Part shown: positions 5,217 through 6,950 of the stretch, piece after piece
Layout of the letters: each line of letters starts with the position of its first letter
Position numbering within the stretch: position 1 is the first letter of the stretch
DNA from: Dehalococcoidia bacterium
GTDB lineage: Bacteria > Chloroflexota > Dehalococcoidia > SM23-28-2
NCBI GenBank assembly: GCA_022866185.1
Contig: JALHUG010000322.1
Coordinates: 1 to 6,950, forward strand
Reading direction: 5' to 3'
Length of the DNA stretch: 6,950 nucleotides
Made by a program: the position numbers and the translations under genes
Notes under the pieces: generated by a model
Seen by the model: only the letters and a program-made list of their open reading frames with translations
Told to the model about the DNA's origin: nothing
Databases searched by the model: none

Positions 5217-6236
5217 CTACAGGCCAAAAGCTTTGTTCGCTGCCCACTGCAACTTGGCAGTGTCTAGTAATAGAGGCTGGACATCAGGCACGGCGAAGAG
5301 AGTTTTCTGCTCATTCGCCCAAAGACTGAAGTAGCTGCTGCTGATGGTGCTCTGCTGCTCCGGCGTCACCTCTCGGTCGGGCTGTTTCTCCTCCACCTCA
5401 AAGATGAAGTAGCCGCCCGGCCCAGGGATGGGCTGGCTGGGGGTGCCCACCTCCAGGGCCAGCACCTTGCCAGCGTAGGATAGGTCCAACTCATCGCGAG
5501 CCACCCAGTCCCGCTCGCCCCCCTTGGCCTTGGTGGCGCTGTCCAGAGAAAGCTCTTGCGCCAGATTGCCGAAGTCTTCGCCACCATTCAAACGCTCCAC
5601 CACCGAGCGGGCCTCATCCTCTGTTCCCACCTGAATCTGGCGCATCCTTACCAGCTCCATCGTCTTGGGCACAGACAGGGAGAAGACCTGCTGCGCCTTG
5701 CTGCTTAGAAGGTCGGTCTCCACCATCCGCCGATACTCCCTGTCCGAGAGGCCGCTCTTCTTCAACTCTGGCTCATAGGCCTTAGCGAATGCCTCGGGGT
5801 TGTTCTCCATCAGGCCCAGCCGATCGCCGATCTCCAGCTCGATTTCCTCCGGCGATACAGACACGCCAAGGTCAGCGGGCGCTCTCTGCCGCAGCAGCTC
5901 CTCGCGTTCCAGAATACTGACGTCGGTGGCAATAAGCATCTGCGCCTGGCTGGTATCGCTAAGACTTATGCTGGTCAGGAGGAGTTTGAGGCGGCGGGCA
6001 AAGTAGTCGACACTCAGGGTGGTGTCGCCTACCTGAATGGCCTTGGAATTAGGAAGCTGGACGTGCTCCTCATAGTAGTCCTGAAAGAAGCCCAGTCCGA
6101 TCATTCCCGTGATGAACGCCAGAAGCAGCACAAACCCACTAATCACTGCCACCTGGAGCCGAAACTCGCGGCTCCAGGGCCGCCGCCGTGGGCGCGGCGG
6201 GATAGGCAGGGGTCTCTGGCGTCTCTTCTTGACCAA
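5217..6236 (-). CDS. Membrane-anchored SurA/PrsA-like protein with a divergent parvulin domain
   Basis: A 339-residue protein with a strongly basic, Pro/Arg-rich N-terminus (residues 1-27), one hydrophobic segment at about 28-50, and a long hydrophilic remainder. By the positive-inside rule the bulk lies outside the membrane, as for extracytoplasmic foldases. A helical SurA-N-like region (about 65-190, with Ser-Asp-Arg-Glu-Tyr-Arg-Arg-Met-Val) precedes a parvulin domain at about 195-285: Thr-Glu-Asp-Glu-Ala-Arg, Gly-Gly-Glu-Asp-Phe-Gly-Asn-Leu-Ala, Leu-Ser-Leu-Asp-Ser-Ala-Thr, Lys-Gly-Gly. Both usual core histidines are absent: Gln200 replaces the first (normally Arg-His-Ile) and Phe277 the second, so it may act as a chaperone rather than an isomerase. 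The start is a TTG at 6234-6236, supported by GGAGGG (6246-6251) nine bases upstream; no ATG in frame fits. It lies between rpsR and hom, 8 nt before hom. Confidence 0.85.
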   Translation of the reverse strand: MVKKRRQRPLPIPPRPRRRPWSREFRLQVAVISGFVLLLAFITGMIGLGFFQDYYEEHVQLPNSKAIQVGDTTLSVDYFARRLKLLLTSISLSDTSQAQMLIATDVSILEREELLRQRAPADLGVSVSPEEIELEIGDRLGLMENNPEAFAKAYEPELKKSGLSDREYRRMVETDLLSSKAQQVFSLSVPKTMELVRMRQIQVGTEDEARSVVERLNGGEDFGNLAQELSLDSATKAKGGERDWVARDELDLSYAGKVLALEVGTPSQPIPGPGGYFIFEVEEKQPDREVTPEQQSTISSSYFSLWANEQKTLFAVPDVQPLLLDTAKLQWAANKAFGL

Positions 6237-6245
6237 GGGTAAATT

Positions 6246-6251
6246 CCCTCC
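6246..6251 (-). promoter_or_regulatory. Shine-Dalgarno deciding the TTG start of the parvulin-like gene
   Basis: GGAGGG on the minus strand sits nine bases before a TTG codon that begins the basic N-terminus just ahead of the membrane segment. The G-triplet of the site can pair with the CCC directly before the TTG (GGG-AATTTA-CCC), a small 3-bp hairpin that might modestly mask the start. Confidence 0.6.
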
Positions 6252-6303
6252 AAGGATAGCGGGCGAGAACCCTCACCCACTACCCCAGCTTGGACAGCAC
6301 CAG

Positions 6304-6624
6304 CTACTGGCGTGAGGAGGAAGGCCCCGTTGCGCGAATGTGCTCCGCCGTGTAGGGCAGAAGAGCCAAATGCCTGGCCCGCTTCAGAGCCTGGGATAGA
6401 GCCCGCTGATGCTTGGCGCAGGTCCCCAACTTCCTCCTGGGCTCGATGCGCCCACGATCGGACAGGAACCGCCGCAGCCTATTGACGTCCTTGTAGTCGA
6501 TAGTCGTGACGTGCTCGACGCAGAACCCGCAAACCTTGCGCCGCCGGCTGAACCGCCCGCGCGGCCTGCGTCTACCCCCCTCGCCACCGCCCTCTTCTCG
6601 GTAATGTTCTGATTCTGTTCGCAT
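6304..6624 (-). CDS. rpsR: 30S ribosomal protein S18
   Basis: S18 sits on the platform of the small subunit beside S6 and contacts 16S rRNA. The conserved core is clear: Arg-Arg-Arg-Lys-Val-Cys32-Gly-Phe-Cys35, Ile-Asp-Tyr-Lys-Asp-Val at 42-47, Leu-Arg-Arg-Phe-Leu-Ser-Asp-Arg-Gly-Arg-Ile at 50-60, then Arg-Arg-Lys-Leu-Gly-Thr-Cys69-Ala-Lys-His72-Gln-Arg, Ala-Leu-Lys-Arg-Ala-Arg-His-Leu-Ala-Leu-Leu-Pro-Tyr. Cys32, Cys35, Cys69 and His72 indicate the zinc-binding C+ form of S18. At 106 residues it is longer than the roughly 75-residue E. coli protein because of a Glu/Gly/Arg-rich N-terminal extension (about 1-28) and a short C-terminal tail. The ATG at 6622-6624 begins 13 nt after ssb, with only a weak GAGAG in front. 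The rpsF-ssb-rpsR order is common in bacteria; rpsF would lie beyond the right edge. Confidence 0.96.
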   Translation of the reverse strand: MRTESEHYREEGGGEGGRRRPRGRFSRRRKVCGFCVEHVTTIDYKDVNRLRRFLSDRGRIEPRRKLGTCAKHQRALSQALKRARHLALLPYTAEHIRATGPSSSRQ

Positions 6625-6637
6625 CTCTCAAATCCAT

Positions 6638-6950
6638 CTACTCAAAGGGTAGCTCATCGGCCTCCACCGTTTCCGGCTCCCCTTCCTCAGGCAAGGGGGC
6701 ACCCGGCGCCCGATCGAGGAAGAGCACCCTATCCGCGATCACTTCCGTGCGATAGCGCCGCTGACCATCAGGAGGGTCCCACGAGCGGGTTCGGAGCCGT
6801 CCCTCCACATACACCCGCCGCCCCTTCTGAAGGTACTGGCTGCACTGCTCGGCCAGCTTCTGCCAGGCCACCACTGCGAACCACTCCGTTTCCTCCCGTC
6901 GCTCCCCCTCAGGCGTGGTGAAGCTGCGGTTGGCAGCCACGCGGAAGCTC
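6638..6950 (-). CDS. ssb: Single-stranded DNA-binding protein, N-terminally truncated by the window edge
   Basis: Coats single-stranded DNA during replication, repair and recombination. The visible part enters in frame at the right edge as Ser-Phe-Arg-Val-Ala-Ala-Asn-Arg-Ser, matching the usual Phe-Arg-Leu-Ala-Thr-Asn-Arg of the OB fold, and continues Glu-Glu-Thr-Glu-Trp-Phe-Ala-Val-Val-Ala-Trp-Gln-Lys-Leu-Ala-Glu, Leu-Gln-Lys-Gly-Arg-Arg-Val-Tyr-Val-Glu-Gly-Arg-Leu, then Arg-Thr-Glu-Val-Ile-Ala-Asp. About 30-35 N-terminal residues are missing, so the GTG at 6938-6940 is an internal valine and not the start. The linker is short (about 20 residues) and acidic, without the long Gly/Gln-rich tail of E. 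coli SSB. The end is Ala-Asp-Glu-Leu-Pro-Phe-Glu, one residue past the usual acidic Pro-Phe tip. rpsR follows 13 nt downstream. Confidence 0.95.
   Translation of the reverse strand, partial: SFRVAANRSFTTPEGERREETEWFAVVAWQKLAEQCSQYLQKGRRVYVEGRLRTRSWDPPDGQRRYRTEVIADRVLFLDRAPGAPLPEEGEPETVEADELPFE

Noticed and set aside
6237..6303. Promoter or terminator between rpsR and the parvulin-like gene
   Set aside because: No convincing -35/-10 pair and no hairpin with a T-run; only the ribosome binding site of the TTG start is supported.

Overview
All well-supported genes lie on the minus strand, so the window is best read from right to left. It is GC-rich, densely packed bacterial DNA with an ordinary housekeeping gene set. 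The mixture of an ssb-rpsR pair, a membrane-anchored parvulin-like protein, hom and thrC of the short type, and yqeK suggests a Chloroflexota-like bacterium, possibly Dehalococcoidia-related. That assignment is inference from gene content and general sequence feel; no phylogenetic marker was aligned.

In transcription order: the 3' part of ssb (runs off the right edge), rpsR (ribosomal protein S18), a TTG-started single-pass membrane protein with a degenerate parvulin domain, hom (homoserine dehydrogenase), a 347-residue coiled-coil protein of unknown function, thrC (threonine synthase), folE (GTP cyclohydrolase I), a HIT-family hydrolase, and yqeK (HD-domain Ap4A hydrolase-like). Spacings are short: 13 nt ssb/rpsR, 67 nt rpsR/parvulin, 8 nt parvulin/hom, 31 nt hom/coiled coil, a 26-bp overlap of coiled coil with thrC, 122 nt thrC/folE, 61 nt folE/HIT and 16 nt HIT/yqeK. 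The stretch from ssb to thrC can be one transcript. The thrC-folE gap holds the best promoter candidate in the window, so folE-HIT-yqeK is probably a second unit.

Functionally the first unit joins replication and ribosome genes, an envelope folding factor and two steps of threonine synthesis (hom and thrC, without the homoserine kinase gene thrB). The second joins folate/pterin entry (folE) with two enzymes likely to act on nucleotide phosphates or dinucleotides (HIT, YqeK).

At the far left, seven 12-bp tandem repeats begin at the window edge and supply the last codons and stop codon of yqeK. Read on the plus strand they encode a Glu-Pro-Thr-X repeat, typical of surface-protein linkers, so they may be the end of a convergent gene lying outside the window. 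No RNA gene, insertion sequence, CRISPR array or clear intrinsic terminator was seen, and no gene-free stretch exceeds about 125 bases. The most unusual items are the coiled-coil gene coupled to thrC, the parvulin domain lacking its core histidines, and the repeat-terminated yqeK. I do not see a convincing new multi-gene system here.
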